Assembly: GCA_020433455.1 (NCBI GenBank)
Contig: JAGRCP010000048.1
Span: 1 to 64,000 of the forward strand
DNA length: 64,000 nt
Source of the DNA: Caldilineaceae bacterium
GTDB lineage: Bacteria > Chloroflexota > Anaerolineae > Caldilineales > Caldilineaceae
Direction of reading: 5' to 3'
Part shown: piece after piece, positions 1-8,161 of the stretch
Numbering within the stretch: position 1 is the first letter of the stretch
How the letters are laid out: each line of letters opens with the position of its first letter
Notes under the pieces: model-generated
Told to the model about the DNA's origin: nothing
Database searches by the model: none
What the model saw: only the letters and a program-made list of their open reading frames with translations
Program-made: the position numbers and the translations under genes

Positions 1-530
1 GTGCTTCCGCCCATGGGGAACTCATCTGGAATCTTCGCCTCCTTGCGCCGTTGGAGATCGTCACACCAACTTTCCGGCAGATAGAGCCGCCGGTCCAAGA
101 AGGTGTGGCCCTGCTCCGTCGCATAGGTCAGAAAGACGCCGATCTGATAGTTCTCCGTCTTACCGGCGGTCCCGCTGTATTGACGTTGTACTCCGGCCGA
201 CTTGGTTCCTTTCTTGAGAAACCCCGTCTCATCGACGACTCCGATCCCTTCCGGGTCACCGAAAACTTCGGTGACGAAGCGTTGCAACTCATCACGGGCT
301 GCATCCGCATCCCATTTTGTGCTATAGAGCAGTCTTTGGGTTGCATCCGGCGTCGCATCGCCGATCGCTTCGGCCAATTGCCAGCCGTTCTTACGTTCAA
401 TCGGCGACAGCAGCCCGTGAAGGTACTTGCCCGACTGTGTTCGACCTTCGCTTCGTCCAAAGAGTGGCGCAAAGCGACTATGAAATGCTTCAAAGTCTTC
501 GGCCCATTCGTCCAATTCAGTGAGTTCCAT
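1..530 (-). CDS. IS701 family transposase, N-terminal part (partial)
   Basis: My translation from the ATG at 528-530 is open to the edge and gives about 176 residues starting MELTELDEWAEDFEAF. It contains a VVDETGF segment (Asp about residue 100), typical of the first catalytic Asp of the DDE domain in IS701-family transposases. The following stretch contains KKGTKSAGVQRQYSG and LYLPESWC, which are also characteristic. Family members are roughly 400-450 residues, so more than half of the protein, with the remaining catalytic residues, is outside the window. The visible frame has no stop or frameshift. The start follows a GGAG-like ribosome site. Whether the element is complete cannot be told. 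Confidence 0.85.
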   Translation of the reverse strand, partial: MELTELDEWAEDFEAFHSRFAPLFGRSEGRTQSGKYLHGLLSPIERKNGWQLAEAIGDATPDATQRLLYSTKWDADAARDELQRFVTEVFGDPEGIGVVDETGFLKKGTKSAGVQRQYSGTAGKTENYQIGVFLTYATEQGHTFLDRRLYLPESWCDDLQRRKEAKIPDEFPMGGS

Positions 531-600
531 AGCTCCTCCAGCGTACTTGTTCCCCCCTTCATTATCGCTGGATACGCTAATTTTTCAAATGCGGTTGTAG
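1..600 (-). mobile_element. IS701-type insertion sequence, one end, cut by window edge
   Basis: The transposase reading frame beginning at 530 runs off the left edge, so only the 5' part of the element is present. Its outer end must lie between 530 and the radical SAM stop at 622. The terminal inverted repeat cannot be identified because the other end is outside the window, so the right boundary given here is a guess. No target duplication can be tested. Confidence 0.5.
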
Positions 601-621
601 TATTAGCAACGTGCGTTTCGT

Positions 622-2469
622 TTAGGCGCCGTGCTGATCGCGCTTGAGGCGAGTCCACGGCTGCCAGTCCTGGGCGCGCCAGGGCCCGCCCCTGGCGCCC
701 GGCACGGGCCGCGCGTCATTCTCGCCGTAGCGGAAGGCCCACTCCGCATCACAGGCCCGGCAGCTCAGGCAGCCCGCGCTGTCAGGCGGGCAGCTCAGGC
801 CCGTCTCGCTGCGCGCAGCCAGCTTCAGCTCGTAGTGAAAGTAATTCTCGCTTACGCCGCTCTCAACCACATCCCAGGGCAGGGGCGCGCCGATTTCCCC
901 TGGGCCGGTGTATTGCTCCCGCTCCAGCCCGCACGCCTCCATGGCCGCAAAGAAGCTGCGCACGCTCAGCCCGCCCGGCTCCATGGTCAGCAGCACATCA
1001 GCCAGCCGCCGGTCGCCCCGGCTCAGGACGGCCTGCACCTCGGCCCAGTCGGGCGAATCGGCGCGTACGTCCACGCCGTGACGAGCCAGAGCCTTGTGGA
1101 TGCTCTTTTGGCGGGTGCGAATGGTCCTGGCCGGGGCCATGCCCTCCCATTGGAAAGGCGTATGGGCCTTGGGCACAAAGGGCGTCGCGTTGATGGCGAT
1201 GCGCCGCTTAAAGCGTGTGCGTGCGGCCAGGGTAAAGTCGATAATGGCCTGAATGTCGTCGTCCGTCTCCGTGGGATGACCTACCATGAAGTAGAGCTTG
1301 AGCTGAGGAAAGTTGAATTCCTGGGCCAGGCTCACGGCCGTCATCATCTGGTCTTCGGTCTGGGTCTTGTTGATGACGTTGCGCAGCCGTTGGCTGCCCG
1401 CTTCCGGCGCGACGGTCAGGTTTCTGGCGCCCGTCTCGGCCATGGCCCGGATGAGGGGGACGCTGATGGGGTCCATGCGCATGGAGCTGGCGCTGATGCT
1501 CGCGCCCATACGCTGAAGCTCGGTCGCCAGCGCGTCGATTTGGGTATGGTCCGAGACCGCGGCGCTGACCAGGCCGACCTTGGTGTGGCCGGCCGCGACC
1601 GCGGCCTCGGCCGACGCCACGAGACGCTCCAAAGGCTGTTCACGAGCCGGACGATAGACGTAGCCGGCCAGGCAGAAGCGGCAGCCCCGCCCGCAGCCCC
1701 GCGCGATCTCCATGAGGTGCATGCCGGAGAATTCGGTATCCGGCGTGTAGAGCGTGCTGCTGGTGGCGTAGTCGGGCAGGTTGCGCACCCAGAGTCGCTT
1801 CACCGGACGGAAGCGCGGGTGATCGCGATGGGAAGGACGCAGTTGGGGGACGTACCAGCCCGGCGTCGCGTCCAGTGCGGCCAGAAGCTGATCATGTGCG
1901 TCCTGCTCTGCGCTGCGCAGCAGATCCAGCAAGCCGGGAATCGCGGCTTCGCCCTCACCGATGAGGATGGCGTCAAAGAAGGGGGCCATGGGCTCTGGGT
2001 TCATGGTCACGCCCGGCCCGCCGGCAATGAGGAGGGGCCAGGGGCTGCCGTCCCACCGGCGCGATGCGGCGCGGTCGGCGGCCAGGGGCGGGATGCCGGC
2101 CTGGCGCAACATTTCCACCACGTTGAAGTAGTCCATTTCCCATGAGATGGTGAAGGCCCACGCCTGAAAATCGGCGGCCGACCGCGCACTTTCCAACGCG
2201 AGGAGGGGGCGGCCGGCCTGGGCCGCGCCTTTTTCCCAGAAGATGCGCTCGCAGACCACATCCTCCGCCTGGTTGAAGGCGCGGTAGAGCAGTTGGAGCG
2301 CCAGGCTGCTCATGCCCACGTAATAGCTGTTGGGCATGGTCAGCGCGATGGGGATGCGGCCGCCCCATTCCTTGGCGACGGCTCCTTCTTCGCGCCGGGC
2401 TTCGCCGGGGGCGACTGCATTTCTTGCGTTGTTTGGGGTGCGGCGTTTTTTCATAGAGCGGGTTTTCAT
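622..2469 (-). CDS. radical SAM protein, B12-binding-type architecture
   Basis: About 615 residues. The cluster-binding motif CGRGCRFC (CxxxCxxC) lies near residues 259-266, as expected for radical SAM enzymes that bind a 4Fe-4S cluster. The N-terminal third has a Rossmann-like region (PNSYYVGMSSLALQLLY) seen in B12-binding or B12-like radical SAM proteins, and a GEGEAAIPGLLDLL segment typical of that fold. The C-terminal part is Cys-rich (CPPDSAGCLSCRACDAEW), possibly a second metal site. The substrate is unknown; it resembles the uncharacterised TIGR03960-like group. I prefer the ATG at 2469: the longer start (TTG at 2493) falls in the T-run of the upstream terminator. An IS end lies just beyond the stop codon. 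Confidence 0.75.
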   Translation of the reverse strand: MKTRSMKKRRTPNNARNAVAPGEARREEGAVAKEWGGRIPIALTMPNSYYVGMSSLALQLLYRAFNQAEDVVCERIFWEKGAAQAGRPLLALESARSAADFQAWAFTISWEMDYFNVVEMLRQAGIPPLAADRAASRRWDGSPWPLLIAGGPGVTMNPEPMAPFFDAILIGEGEAAIPGLLDLLRSAEQDAHDQLLAALDATPGWYVPQLRPSHRDHPRFRPVKRLWVRNLPDYATSSTLYTPDTEFSGMHLMEIARGCGRGCRFCLAGYVYRPAREQPLERLVASAEAAVAAGHTKVGLVSAAVSDHTQIDALATELQRMGASISASSMRMDPISVPLIRAMAETGARNLTVAPEAGSQRLRNVINKTQTEDQMMTAVSLAQEFNFPQLKLYFMVGHPTETDDDIQAIIDFTLAARTRFKRRIAINATPFVPKAHTPFQWEGMAPARTIRTRQKSIHKALARHGVDVRADSPDWAEVQAVLSRGDRRLADVLLTMEPGGLSVRSFFAAMEACGLEREQYTGPGEIGAPLPWDVVESGVSENYFHYELKLAARSETGLSCPPDSAGCLSCRACDAEWAFRYGENDARPVPGARGGPWRAQDWQPWTRLKRDQHGA

Positions 2470-2491
2470 GGCGCGGGCGGGAAACTCCAAC

Positions 2492-2540
2492 AAAAAGCAC
2501 TACAGGCGCCCTTCTCCGTGCAGGCGAATCTGTAGTGCTT
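2492..2540 (-). terminator. intrinsic terminator downstream of carD
   Basis: A perfect 11-bp inverted repeat, AAGCACTACAG (2495-2505) and CTGTAGTGCTT (2530-2540), has a 24-nt loop. Read on the minus strand it is followed by TTTTT at 2492-2496. It lies between the carD stop and the radical SAM start, so it should end the carD transcript. Confidence 0.75.
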
Positions 2541-2574
2541 GCTCAGCCTATCTGTTCGGTCGGCGACGTTATCC

Positions 2575-2614
2575 GTCGTTTTACTCGTCGTTTTATTCGT
2601 CGTTTTATTCGTCG
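2575..2614 (-). repeat. 12-bp tandem repeat spanning the carD stop codon
   Basis: Three units of about GTCGTTTTATTC (2575-2586, 2587-2598, 2599-2610; one base differs in the first) plus a partial fourth unit. On the minus strand each unit reads Asp-Glu-stop-Asn in the carD frame, so the carD stop (2605-2607) is followed by repeated in-frame stops. The repeat probably arose by slippage. Confidence 0.85.
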
Positions 2615-3147
2615 CTATCGTCTTCTTCTTCCTCTGCTTCTTCGATTGCCTCGCGTTTTGCTGCAACCGCTCGCTCCAGCGCGTCATCAATTTTGGCGTG
2701 AATTTCGCTGGGGTCCTCATCGGTGGCTAACGCGATTTCCTGGACGAGCTTGCTGCGGGCTTCGCTCATGAGGCGTGAATCGGCGTTGTTGAGGGGCTTT
2801 TTTTCCTGTTGCCAGGTTAACTCGCGTAAGGCGCGGGCCACTTCGGCCGGCGCGCCAGAATTGACCATTTCTTCCACCTGCTGGCGCCGCTGCTTATAGT
2901 CGTTGGGTAATTTTTGCGGCTCTTCGCTCAAAATCGCCAAAACATTGTCAAATTTTGCCTCCGTCATCACCTTGCGGAGACCGATCTCGTCCGTCCGCTC
3001 AACGGGCAAATGGATCGTCATGCGCTGCTCGGGAAATTCAATTACATAATATTGAGAAAAACCGGTTGACATCTCTTGCTCAACAATGTCGATGATCGTA
3101 CCGGCCCCATGGGCGGGATGAACAATATGCTGACCAGGTTCGAACAA
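2605..3147 (-). CDS. carD: CarD/CdnL family transcriptional regulator
   Basis: About 180 residues. The N-terminus (FEPGQHIVHPAHGAGTI) matches the RNA-polymerase-interacting domain of CarD/CdnL/TRCF proteins, which bind the polymerase beta subunit and stabilise open promoter complexes. The remainder is the helical DNA-contacting part, followed by a very acidic tail (EEAEEEEDDSDE). I choose a TTG start at 3145-3147: it follows GAGGAGG by about 7 nt, gives the usual family N-terminus, and lies downstream of a good promoter. An in-frame ATG at 3195 would add 16 unconserved residues and lies at or upstream of the predicted transcript start. Confidence 0.9.
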   Translation of the reverse strand: MFEPGQHIVHPAHGAGTIIDIVEQEMSTGFSQYYVIEFPEQRMTIHLPVERTDEIGLRKVMTEAKFDNVLAILSEEPQKLPNDYKQRRQQVEEMVNSGAPAEVARALRELTWQQEKKPLNNADSRLMSEARSKLVQEIALATDEDPSEIHAKIDDALERAVAAKREAIEEAEEEEDDSDE

Positions 3148-3195
3148 TGTACAACCTCCTCTGCTATCTGCCGGAATGCTGCTCGCCAAGCCCAT

Positions 3196-3224
3196 AGTTT
3201 ATCATCATTTGGCCCTTTTGTCAC
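3196..3224 (-). promoter_or_regulatory. sigma70-type promoter of carD
   Basis: On the minus strand GTGACA (3219-3224) is followed after 17 bp by TAAACT (3196-3201). Transcription would begin near 3189 and give a leader of about 40 nt before the TTG start. It lies in the 113-bp gap after mrpG, so carD can be transcribed independently of the Mrp operon. Confidence 0.55.
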
Positions 3225-3260
3225 GGAGGCGTAAATGCGTACGGCTTACTGCGTTACGCT

Positions 3261-3626
3261 TTACTCCATCTCAATAATCTCGCGGTCGGTCAGGGGCTGA
3301 TAGCGGGGATCTCTGATGTCGTTGTGCTTCAGGCGATGGCTGGGGCGCGGATTGCGGTAGTAGGCGGCCCGGGCCATGGCCGTGGTGGCCACGGGTGAGG
3401 TAAAGAAGAAGAGCAGCACCAACGCGCCCATGCGCCAGATTTCACCTGTGCCGAAGTAGAAGCCCGCGGCCATGAGCAGCAGCCCCACGCCCAGGGTGGC
3501 TGCTTTCCCCACGGCGTGCATGCGCGCATAGATGCCGGGCATGCGCAGAATCCCCACTGCGCTGATCAGCATAAAGAGGGTTCCGGCCGTGGCCAACACG
3601 ATGATGCCCCATTCGTTCATGGTCAC
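3261..3626 (-). CDS. mrpG: Mrp antiporter subunit G (MnhG/PhaG family)
   Basis: 121 residues with three hydrophobic segments and the conserved GILRMPGIYARMHAVGKAATLGVGLLL block of the MnhG/PhaG/YufB family, so it should be a membrane subunit of the monovalent cation/H+ antiporter. Its ATG overlaps the stop of the CBS gene by 4 nt. It is therefore the last gene of the operon but is separated from mrpF by three non-Mrp genes. Confidence 0.9.
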   Translation of the reverse strand: MTMNEWGIIVLATAGTLFMLISAVGILRMPGIYARMHAVGKAATLGVGLLLMAAGFYFGTGEIWRMGALVLLFFFTSPVATTAMARAAYYRNPRPSHRLKHNDIRDPRYQPLTDREIIEME

Positions 3627-4099
3627 GGTTGTTGCCTCTGTTGTTGACGCGCGTGCAGGGCGAAGGAGAGAATTTCGCTCAGGCGCAGATCGTTGACGAT
3701 GCGACTCTCTTCGTCAATCACTGCAATATCTTCCAGATTATAGCGCTCCATCTTTTCCAGCGCGGCGGCCAGGGTTTCGTCCTGGCGGATAGCCATGCGC
3801 CAGCTTTCCTGTACGGCCAGGTCGCCGATGGTTTGGGCGCCCAGCAGTCGGCGCACTTTGCCTACAGGAAGTGGGACGTTGCCTGGAACCAGATCAAACT
3901 GAAGGCGCGCCCAGTCCAGCAGGTCCGCGTTGTTGACGATGCCGGACAGCCGTTGATCGTGCCCCAGAAGAAAGATGCCGTCATGCGTGGTATTCGATGC
4001 GTAGCGATCGATAGCTTCTTCGATGGGTGTCTCCTGGGGCAGGAGCAGGGCTTTCATCGTGGAAAGTTTGCTGACCTCGCTCACCTGCGTGTGGCGCAT
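3623..4099 (-). CDS. tandem CBS-domain protein in Mrp operon
   Basis: 158 residues with two CBS-type halves: residues about 12-65 (STMKALLLPQETPIEEAIDRY, then HDGIFLLGHDQRLSGIVNNADLL) and about 90-150 (IRQDETLAAALEKM, then EDIAVIDEESRIVNDLRLSEIL). CBS pairs commonly bind AMP, ATP or related nucleotides and regulate partner transporters or enzymes. There is no membrane segment, so it is probably cytosolic. It overlaps the PII-like gene by 1 nt and mrpG by 4 nt, indicating translational coupling. A role as energy sensor for one of the two antiporters is inference. Confidence 0.8.
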   Translation of the reverse strand: MRHTQVSEVSKLSTMKALLLPQETPIEEAIDRYASNTTHDGIFLLGHDQRLSGIVNNADLLDWARLQFDLVPGNVPLPVGKVRRLLGAQTIGDLAVQESWRMAIRQDETLAAALEKMERYNLEDIAVIDEESRIVNDLRLSEILSFALHARQQQRQQP

Positions 4100-4482
4100 T
4101 ATCCGTCTCCCTCTTCAAAATTGCCTTCAGTCCGCGTGCGAATGCCCACGGCGCGGCTCACGGGCAGGACAAAAAAGATGCCCCGGTTGGGGCCGTTCAG
4201 ATCCCCCGTGACCGCGGTGGTGACGTCAATGAGCTTGTCCACCATTTCATCGCTATCTACCAGCGAGAAGAGGGTGCGATGCTCTTCTTCCCGAGTTTGT
4301 AAAAGGCGCTCAATACTGGGCATGAAGGGAATGTCGTCGCGAATGCCTCGATTTTGGCGGACGCGGCCCAGGCCGGTGCTTTCCAGGATCGTGACGCCCG
4401 AGACGCCTGCGCCTTCCCACGCGTCCAGAACGTCGGAGACGACCTCCAGCTCGTCCAGCACCAAAACTACCATCTGATACAT
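4099..4482 (-). CDS. PII-like signalling protein in Mrp operon
   Basis: 127 residues from an ATG preceded by GGAGG. The stretch GVSGVTILESTGLGRVRQNRG (about residues 25-45) matches the PII pattern before the T-loop, and FVLPVSRAVGIRT near residues 102-114 matches the PII C-terminal strand (FVLPVEEVVRIRT in GlnB). The canonical T-loop with its uridylylated Tyr is not visible; the middle is acidic (TREEEHRTLFSLVDSDEM). It probably forms a trimeric ferredoxin-like ring binding an adenine nucleotide. It lies 19 bp after the CPA2 antiporter and overlaps the CBS gene, so regulation of that transporter is likely. The PII-like assignment is my reading of motifs. Confidence 0.7.
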   Translation of the reverse strand: MYQMVVLVLDELEVVSDVLDAWEGAGVSGVTILESTGLGRVRQNRGIRDDIPFMPSIERLLQTREEEHRTLFSLVDSDEMVDKLIDVTTAVTGDLNGPNRGIFFVLPVSRAVGIRTRTEGNFEEGDG

Positions 4483-4501
4483 AGCAACCTCCTTGTCGCG
4501 G

Positions 4502-5731
4502 TTAGGCCGGTGCGGGCGTCTGATCGCCCTTGGTCGGCTCCTGGTTGTTTGAATAGACGGCACGCAGCATGGGCGGCGTGACCAGCGTAGCGATAATCAC
4601 CATGAAGATGACAATCGAGAAATTTTCGTGGGAGAGCAGCCCCTGGCTCACGGCGAAGGAGGCGACAATGAGCCCTACCTCCCCCCGGGAGACCATGCCG
4701 ATGCCCAGGCGCAGGCTGTCCATGCGGCTGAAGCCGGTCAGCAGGGCCCCGCCGCCGCAACCGATAATTTTGGTGAGCACGGCTGCAATGGTCAGGGCGA
4801 TGGCAAACCACCAGAGATTACCGGTAATGCCCCGCATGTTGACTTCCAGGCCGATATTGACGAAAAAGATGGGCACGAAGAAGCCGAAGGCCAGGGCCGA
4901 GACGCCTTCCTCAATGCGGTTCTTGTAGGGCGTGCGGGCCAGGAAGAGCCCTACGAGAAAGGCTCCTGTGATGGCTGCCATGCCGCCGATTACCTCGGCC
5001 GCCCAGGATGAAAGGAGGGTGATGACGATCACGAAGGCAATGATGCTCTGGCTGACGGGCAGACGATTGGCCAGGCGAATCACCGTGGGCAAGACGAAGA
5101 GGCCGATGAGGGACGCGCCGACCAGATAGGCGACCATCCAGAAGATCGTCATGCCGATGGCGCCCAGGCCGCCCACTGCGCCGCCGAAGAGAATCGCGGC
5201 AATCGAGAGGAGCAGAATGACCAGGATGTCGTCAAAGACGGCCGCGCCCAGCAGTGCCAGGCCTACGGGACTGCGCAATACGTTCAGCTCCATAAGCGTC
5301 TGGGCCGAGATGCTCACGCTGGTGGCAGAGAGGGCCAGCCCGATGAAGACGGCTTCGGCCAGTCCCGCGCCAAAGGCCATGGCCAGCCCCATGCCAACCA
5401 GGAGCGGCGTGATGACGCCCAGGGTGCCGGAGACGGCCGCGACCTTGCCCGAGTCGAGCAGTTCGTTGAGGTGCAGTTCCAGCCCGGCCAGCATCATGAG
5501 AAAGATAACGCCCAGCTCGGCCATCATTTTGATCACTTCCGCCAACATTTCGTCATGGGCGAAAGTGGGCCAGTGATACATGTTGAGCAGCGTCGGGCCC
5601 AGGATCAGCCCGGCCAGTAGTTCGCCGAGCACAGACGGCTGGCCGATGCGAATGCTGAGATAGCCGCTGAGCTTGGCCGCTACGATGATCAATGCCACGG
5701 CCAAAATAAAACTTAAAAATTCATGGGACAT
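4502..5731 (-). CDS. CPA2 family Na+/H+ (cation/proton) antiporter
   Basis: About 409 residues and around a dozen hydrophobic helices, matching the Na_H_Exchanger domain (NapA/KefB-like, CPA2). Conserved pieces are GQPSVLGELLAGLILGP in the first helices and LALSATSVSISAQTL followed by FDDILVILLL, where the Asp pair forms the ion site of this family. No RCK/TrkA domain follows the membrane domain, which ends with a short hydrophilic tail. The ATG at 5731 is preferred over a TTG at 5767 because it begins the conserved N-terminus. It lies 47 bp after mrpF, inside the Mrp operon, which is unusual. Confidence 0.88.
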   Translation of the reverse strand: MSHEFLSFILAVALIIVAAKLSGYLSIRIGQPSVLGELLAGLILGPTLLNMYHWPTFAHDEMLAEVIKMMAELGVIFLMMLAGLELHLNELLDSGKVAAVSGTLGVITPLLVGMGLAMAFGAGLAEAVFIGLALSATSVSISAQTLMELNVLRSPVGLALLGAAVFDDILVILLLSIAAILFGGAVGGLGAIGMTIFWMVAYLVGASLIGLFVLPTVIRLANRLPVSQSIIAFVIVITLLSSWAAEVIGGMAAITGAFLVGLFLARTPYKNRIEEGVSALAFGFFVPIFFVNIGLEVNMRGITGNLWWFAIALTIAAVLTKIIGCGGGALLTGFSRMDSLRLGIGMVSRGEVGLIVASFAVSQGLLSHENFSIVIFMVIIATLVTPPMLRAVYSNNQEPTKGDQTPAPA

Positions 5732-5778
5732 ATTGTTATGCCTATTTAATGTGCCAGGATTCGTCAATCCCGATTGTA

Positions 5779-6078
5779 TTAGTCGTCGCGCATATCCCGC
5801 CAGTCGGAACCGTCCGATTTTTCCAGAAAGTAGGAGAGCATGACTGTACCCAGAAAACCGAGGACTGCCGTGACGATGGTTGCATCCAGCAATACCTGCG
5901 CCTCATTGCGAATGGCGAAGAGGGCGATGATGCCCACGGCATGAATGGCAATGAGATCGAATGCCACCACCCGATTGGGCGGATTGGGGCCGATGGAGAG
6001 CCGGATGAAGCAGAAGACCAGGGAAATGCAGAGCAGGATGATCAATATTTCCAGCGCAAGGCTAAAGGTAATGGTCAT
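5779..6078 (-). CDS. mrpF: Mrp antiporter subunit F (MnhF/PhaF)
   Basis: 99 residues with three membrane helices. The block RLSIGPNPPNRVVAFDLIAIHAVGIIAL is typical of MnhF/PhaF, including the conserved Asp in the second helix. It overlaps mrpE by 4 nt. This small subunit is required for assembly and activity of Mrp complexes in studied bacteria. Confidence 0.93.
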   Translation of the reverse strand: MTITFSLALEILIILLCISLVFCFIRLSIGPNPPNRVVAFDLIAIHAVGIIALFAIRNEAQVLLDATIVTAVLGFLGTVMLSYFLEKSDGSDWRDMRDD

Positions 6079-6572
6079 GCCGGTCCGCCTCCCCGGGTGA
6101 TCTGCAAGATCTGCTTCTCAAAACCGTTTTTGATTTTCGCGGTCAGTGCATGCGGATCGTCAATGTTGAGCGCGTGCACAAAGAGGACCCGCCTACCGTC
6201 TTCCGCTTCATCCTTGCCGATTTCTACAGTCAGCGTTCCCGGCGTCAGGGTGATGACTGAGGCCAGCGTGGCAATTTCCATGGGGTTCGTCACGTCCATG
6301 GGCACAGCCACGATCCCCTGGCGCACGTTTATGTTGCGGCGGAGGATATAGCCTGCCACCACCAGGCTGCTGAGAATCACTTCCCACAGAACGTAGAGAA
6401 CGAATACCGGGACACGTCCGCCCCGGCTGCCGTATCCCGGTTCCAGAATAGAGATGATAATCAACCCGATGACAAAACCGATGAGGGCATCTACCAGATT
6501 GAGGGATTGCATCAGGACAAGCCAGAGCGCGGCCAGAGCAACATTGATGACAAAGAGCAGACGAATGGACAT
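6075..6572 (-). CDS. mrpE: Mrp antiporter subunit E (MnhE/PhaE)
   Basis: 165 residues from an ATG behind GGGAGAG. Two or three N-terminal membrane segments are followed by a cytoplasmic domain with SVITLTPGTLTVEI, the hallmark of the MNHE family. It overlaps mrpF by 4 nt and lies 14 bp after mrpD. A longer frame upstream of 6572 only overlaps mrpD and is not conserved. Confidence 0.93.
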   Translation of the reverse strand: MSIRLLFVINVALAALWLVLMQSLNLVDALIGFVIGLIIISILEPGYGSRGGRVPVFVLYVLWEVILSSLVVAGYILRRNINVRQGIVAVPMDVTNPMEIATLASVITLTPGTLTVEIGKDEAEDGRRVLFVHALNIDDPHALTAKIKNGFEKQILQITRGGGPA

Positions 6573-6586
6573 GAGTAACTCTCCCT

Positions 6587-8161
6587 TTATCTGGCCGCGG
6601 TCTGTTCCGGCTGGGCGACAAGCTTCTGGGGTGCGACGGCCTGGATGTAGCCGTCGCGATCCAGCGCCTGCCGCGCGGCCACGGAGGCAAGCCGCAAACT
6701 CGGCCCAAAGAAGATGCCCATGAGCAGGCTCAGGGCTACCAGCACGGTCATGGGGGCCAGGATCATGCGTCGGCGGCGCGAGTTCTCCAGCGGGGGCGCG
6801 GTTGCACGGCTGCCCGGGTACTTGCCCCAAAACGAATATTGCCATATACGGATCATGCTCATGGTCGTGAGCAGGCTGACGAAAATGCTGACCCCCGCAA
6901 TCGTAAAGTGGTGGGTGTCAAAGGTGACTTGCAGCAGGCTGAGCTTGCCGCCGAAGCCGCTGGAGGGCGGAATGCCCGCCAGGGAGAAAGCGGCGATAAA
7001 GAAGATGGTCGCTAGCCACGGATAGCGTCGCGCCAGGCCGCCGATGGCGCTTAGGTTTCCGCTGCCCATCTCCAACTCCACTGCCCCGCCGCCCATCATC
7101 AGGGCCGTCTTGACCAGCATGTTGTGGACCATGAACAAGATTGCCGCGGCCAGGGCAAAGCCCGCGCCGAAGCGGCTGTCGGCCGTGGCCAAACCCAACC
7201 CCATGATCATGTAGCCCACCTGGCTGATGATGTGGAAACTGAGCAGGCGGCGGATGGTCGGTTGGGCGAACGCGCCCAACACGCCGATGGTCATGGTAAG
7301 GCCGGCGATAACGAAGAACATAGGCCGCCACGTCACCAGCAAAGTCGGATAGAGCAGGGGGAAGATGCGGAAGAGCGTGTAGACGCCTACTTTGGTCAGC
7401 AATCCGCCGAAGAGCGCCGTCACCGCGGGGTGGGGCGTGTGGTAACTGGCCGGCAGCCAGAAGAAGAGCGGAAAGATGGCGGCTTTGCTGCCGAAGGCGA
7501 TAAACATGAGGCCGGCCAGTACCCAACGAATGCTGTCGGGCGCAAGGTCCATGCGCTGGGCCATTTGGGCCAGGTTGAGCGTGCCCAGCGACCCGTAGGC
7601 CACGCCTGCCGCGGTCAGCAGCAGCATGGAGGCGAGGAGGTTGAGGATAACGTAGCGAATGCCGCCGTTGATCTGGCTGGGCGTTCCGCCCAGAGTCATG
7701 AGCACGAAGCTGGCCATGAGCAGCACTTCAATGAAGACGTAAATGTTGAACAGATCGCCTGCGAGCAGGACGCCGTTAACGCCCATCATGAGGATCAGCA
7801 TGAGGGGATAAAAGCCCAGCCGCTCCCGGTGCAGGTCCAACGTGGCCACGGCGAAGGGCAGGATGCAGAGCGCCAGGATCGAGCCGATGGTGAGCATGAG
7901 GGCCGAAAGCGTGTCGGCCAGAACGGTGATGCCGTACGGCGCGGGCCAGGCGCCCATCTGCAAGACTAGGCGCTTTCCCGTGAGCGTGTAGGCCAGGAGC
8001 AGCAGGGCAACGATGAGGTTGCCGCTCAGGGCAATGCCCGTGAGCCATTGTTGAAGTCGCAGGCTGCTGTAGCGTCCCCACCGCGAGATGCTCAGCATGA
8101 GCGCCGCAAAGATAAGCGGGAGCGCCACGGGTGCAGCCAGAAAATTAGGATTCAGGTTCAT
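6587..8161 (-). CDS. mrpD: Mrp antiporter subunit D (NuoN-like)
   Basis: 524 residues and about 14 membrane helices, of the proton-conducting membrane transporter family shared with complex I subunits NuoL/M/N. The core contains the HTPHPAVTALFGGLLTKVGVYTLFR block with the conserved channel Lys. The ATG at 8161 overlaps mrpC by 17 bp. Together with MrpA it should provide ion translocation. Confidence 0.93.
   Translation of the reverse strand: MNLNPNFLAAPVALPLIFAALMLSISRWGRYSSLRLQQWLTGIALSGNLIVALLLLAYTLTGKRLVLQMGAWPAPYGITVLADTLSALMLTIGSILALCILPFAVATLDLHRERLGFYPLMLILMMGVNGVLLAGDLFNIYVFIEVLLMASFVLMTLGGTPSQINGGIRYVILNLLASMLLLTAAGVAYGSLGTLNLAQMAQRMDLAPDSIRWVLAGLMFIAFGSKAAIFPLFFWLPASYHTPHPAVTALFGGLLTKVGVYTLFRIFPLLYPTLLVTWRPMFFVIAGLTMTIGVLGAFAQPTIRRLLSFHIISQVGYMIMGLGLATADSRFGAGFALAAAILFMVHNMLVKTALMMGGGAVELEMGSGNLSAIGGLARRYPWLATIFFIAAFSLAGIPPSSGFGGKLSLLQVTFDTHHFTIAGVSIFVSLLTTMSMIRIWQYSFWGKYPGSRATAPPLENSRRRRMILAPMTVLVALSLLMGIFFGPSLRLASVAARQALDRDGYIQAVAPQKLVAQPEQTAAR

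Noticed and set aside
631-2145. 504-codon plus-strand frame
   Set aside because: It lies antisense to the radical SAM gene, has an Ala/Gly/Arg/His-rich composition typical of GC-rich shadow frames, and no ribosome site.
2575-2614. Possible CRISPR-like repeats
   Set aside because: Direct 12-bp units with no spacers; a simple tandem repeat.
3137-3147. GGTTCGAAC resembling a tRNA T-loop
   Set aside because: It lies in the carD coding sequence and no cloverleaf can be built around it.
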